Assembly: GCA_035715725.1 (NCBI GenBank)
Contig: DASTKT010000225.1
Span: 1 to 16,381 of the forward strand
DNA: 16,381 nucleotides
Source of the DNA: JADGGV01 sp035715725
GTDB taxonomy: Bacteria; Gemmatimonadota; Gemmatimonadetes; Longimicrobiales; RSA9
Reading direction: 5' to 3'
In this document: positions 15,500 through 16,381 of the stretch, one piece after another
Numbering within the stretch: the first letter of the stretch is position 1
How the letters are laid out: each line of letters begins with the position of its first letter
Notes under the pieces: model-generated
What the model saw: only the letters and a program-made list of their open reading frames with translations
Database searches by the model: none
Told to the model about the DNA's origin: nothing
Made by a program: the position numbers and the translations under genes

Positions 15500-16126
15500 A
15501 TGGCCGAGCGAGTGCTGATGACACTGCCGTACGGAGCGGGGTCGGGTCGGGGGGCGGCGGTGGTGCGGGATCTGGCGGGTCTGGTCGTGTCGGCGGTGCG
15601 GTGGGCGGCGCGCCGCTGGGGGGCGAACTGGGGGATGTACGCGGCGTCGGTCGGCGGCGATCCACGCTTCCCGTGGGTGGCGCGGGGGCGGGCGTCGGCG
15701 GGGGGCGACGCCGGCCGAGCCGTGGAAGCCGACGAGGGCGGGGAGGGCGGGGAGGCGGTGGGCGGGGGTCCGCGGGCCCCGGTGTCGCCCGTGTCGGCGC
15801 GCCCCATCGCGCGGTTGTGGCGGGGGGCCACGCGGGCGCGGGACGCGGACCGCTACCTGGAGTACCTGGCGGAGACGGGCGTGCGGGAGAGTCGGGCGGT
15901 GCCGGGGAATCTGGGGGTGCGGGTGCTGCGCCGGATCGACGGCGACCGGGCGGAGTTCCTGTTCGTCTCGCTTTGGGATTCGATGGATGCGGTGCGGTCG
16001 TTCGCGGGCGACGACCCGGAGCGGGCGGTGTTCTACCCGGAGGATGACGGGTTCCTGGTGGAGAGGGAGGAGGAGGTGCGTCATTACGAGGTCGCGCTGA
16101 CGCGCTCCCGCGAGGGGTCGCGCTGA
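15500..16126 (+). CDS. Antibiotic biosynthesis monooxygenase (ABM)-fold protein with an N-terminal extension
   Basis: 208 residues. From about residue 102 (PIARLWRGATRARDADRYLEYLAETGVRESRAVPGNLGVRVLRR...) to 200 (FLVEREEEVRHYEVA) it looks like a dimeric alpha/beta-barrel ABM-type domain: a first strand IARLWRG, a helix, strand VRVLRRI, strand AEFLFVSLWDSMDAV, and a terminal HYEVA strand. Relatives of this size are usually about 100 residues; some act as monooxygenases, heme-degrading enzymes or stress proteins. The first 100 residues are unusual: a short amphipathic stretch (VVRDLAGLVVSAVRWAARRWGANWGMYAAS) then a Gly/Glu-rich linker. The ATG at 15500 has a strong GAGGAGGGGGG just upstream. 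A start at GTG 15782 or 15791 would give a family-length protein but lacks a comparable ribosome site. The last dozen codons (TRSREGSR) lie in the first degenerate copy of a 50-bp repeat. Confidence 0.75.
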   Translation: MAERVLMTLPYGAGSGRGAAVVRDLAGLVVSAVRWAARRWGANWGMYAASVGGDPRFPWVARGRASAGGDAGRAVEADEGGEGGEAVGGGPRAPVSPVSARPIARLWRGATRARDADRYLEYLAETGVRESRAVPGNLGVRVLRRIDGDRAEFLFVSLWDSMDAVRSFAGDDPERAVFYPEDDGFLVEREEEVRHYEVALTRSREGSR

Positions 16127-16280
16127 CGCGCGGCCGCAAGAGGTCGGGCTTCGCCCTCCCGCGAGAGGGCGCGCTTCGCGCGGCCGCAAGAGGTCGGGCT
16201 TCGCCCTCCCGCGAGAGGGCGCGCTTCGCGCGGCCGCGAGAGGTCCGGCTGCGGCCTCCCGTTGGGGGGCGGGGTTCGCG
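16088..16280 (+). repeat. Tandem 50-bp hairpin repeat starting inside the ABM-like gene's 3' end
   Basis: 16131-16180 and 16181-16230 are identical 50-bp units; 16231-16280 is a diverged third copy. 16088-16130, which contains the final codons and TGA (16124-16126) of the ABM-like gene, is a degenerate fourth copy that aligns over GAGGTCG..GCT....CTCCCGCGAGRGG..CGCGCT..CGCG. Each full unit has three short stems: GGGCTTCGCCC, CCCTC-CCGCGA-GAGGG and CGCGCTTCGCGCG. No gene is visible in the repeats or in the remaining 100 bp to the window edge. Confidence 0.85.
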
Positions 16281-16381
16281 GGGCGGCGGCTGCGACGTCC
16301 CGGCGGGGATCGAGTGGCGGGGGCGAGGCGACCCGACCGATCGGGGGCTGGGGGACTACGGGGCGCGTCCGGCTATGGGCG

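Overview
This is a very GC-rich (about 70% or more, strong GC3 bias) bacterial chromosomal segment. No taxonomic marker such as an rRNA gene is present. The mix of a long winged-helix/BTAD/membrane/TolB-like/TPR regulator, large secreted Ntn hydrolases and an ABATE/CGNR protein is what I would expect from Gemmatimonadota or a close relative; that placement is inference.

Layout: (1) 1-411 holds no gene I can support. (2) 412-1512 (+) is a Rieske non-heme iron oxygenase alpha subunit, convergent with an APC-family amino acid permease (2038-3420, -). The 525 bp between them is built from two mirror-image arrays of short GC-rich modules joined by a conserved linker. Both stop codons lie in hairpin loops. 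(3) A divergent promoter region with ten copies of an 8-bp minisatellite leads into three co-directional genes for exported proteins: an Asp-box beta-propeller (3666-4799), gamma-glutamyltranspeptidase (4927-6672) and a penicillin-acylase-family amidase (6674-9094). The last two are both self-processing Ntn hydrolases and lie 1 nt apart. (4) 9126-9458 is a non-coding element with nested terminal inverted repeats. (5) A small membrane-anchored L,D-transpeptidase (9575-10192, +) converges on a LuxR-type regulator (10323-10868, -). (6) The LuxR gene is divergent from an 848-residue BTAD/SARP-like regulator (10997-13543, +). Between them are three heptamers at exact 11-bp steps, 8 bp from a -10-like hexamer facing the LuxR gene. 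This is the published layout of a SARP operator. (7) Two small minus-strand genes of unknown function (13527-13841 and 13916-14365); the first ends in a symmetric Cys-flanked hairpin motif and overlaps the BTAD gene tail by 17 bp. (8) A divergent pair, ABATE/CGNR zinc-finger protein (14686-15315, -) and ABM-fold monooxygenase-like protein (15500-16126, +), shares a control region with a good sigma70-type promoter embedded in CTAACC/GGTTAG dyads. (9) 16088-16280 is a 50-bp tandem repeat whose first, degenerate copy encodes the end of the ABM-like gene.

Functional reading: the secreted propeller/GGT/acylase genes look like an extracytoplasmic amide- and peptide-salvage unit, with the permease as a possible uptake partner. 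The right half is regulatory and cell-envelope related. The most unusual signals are not protein genes: the modular arrays fused to gene 3' ends, the SARP-like operator, and the dyad-flanked promoter. No phage, plasmid, transposase, CRISPR, tRNA or rRNA was seen.
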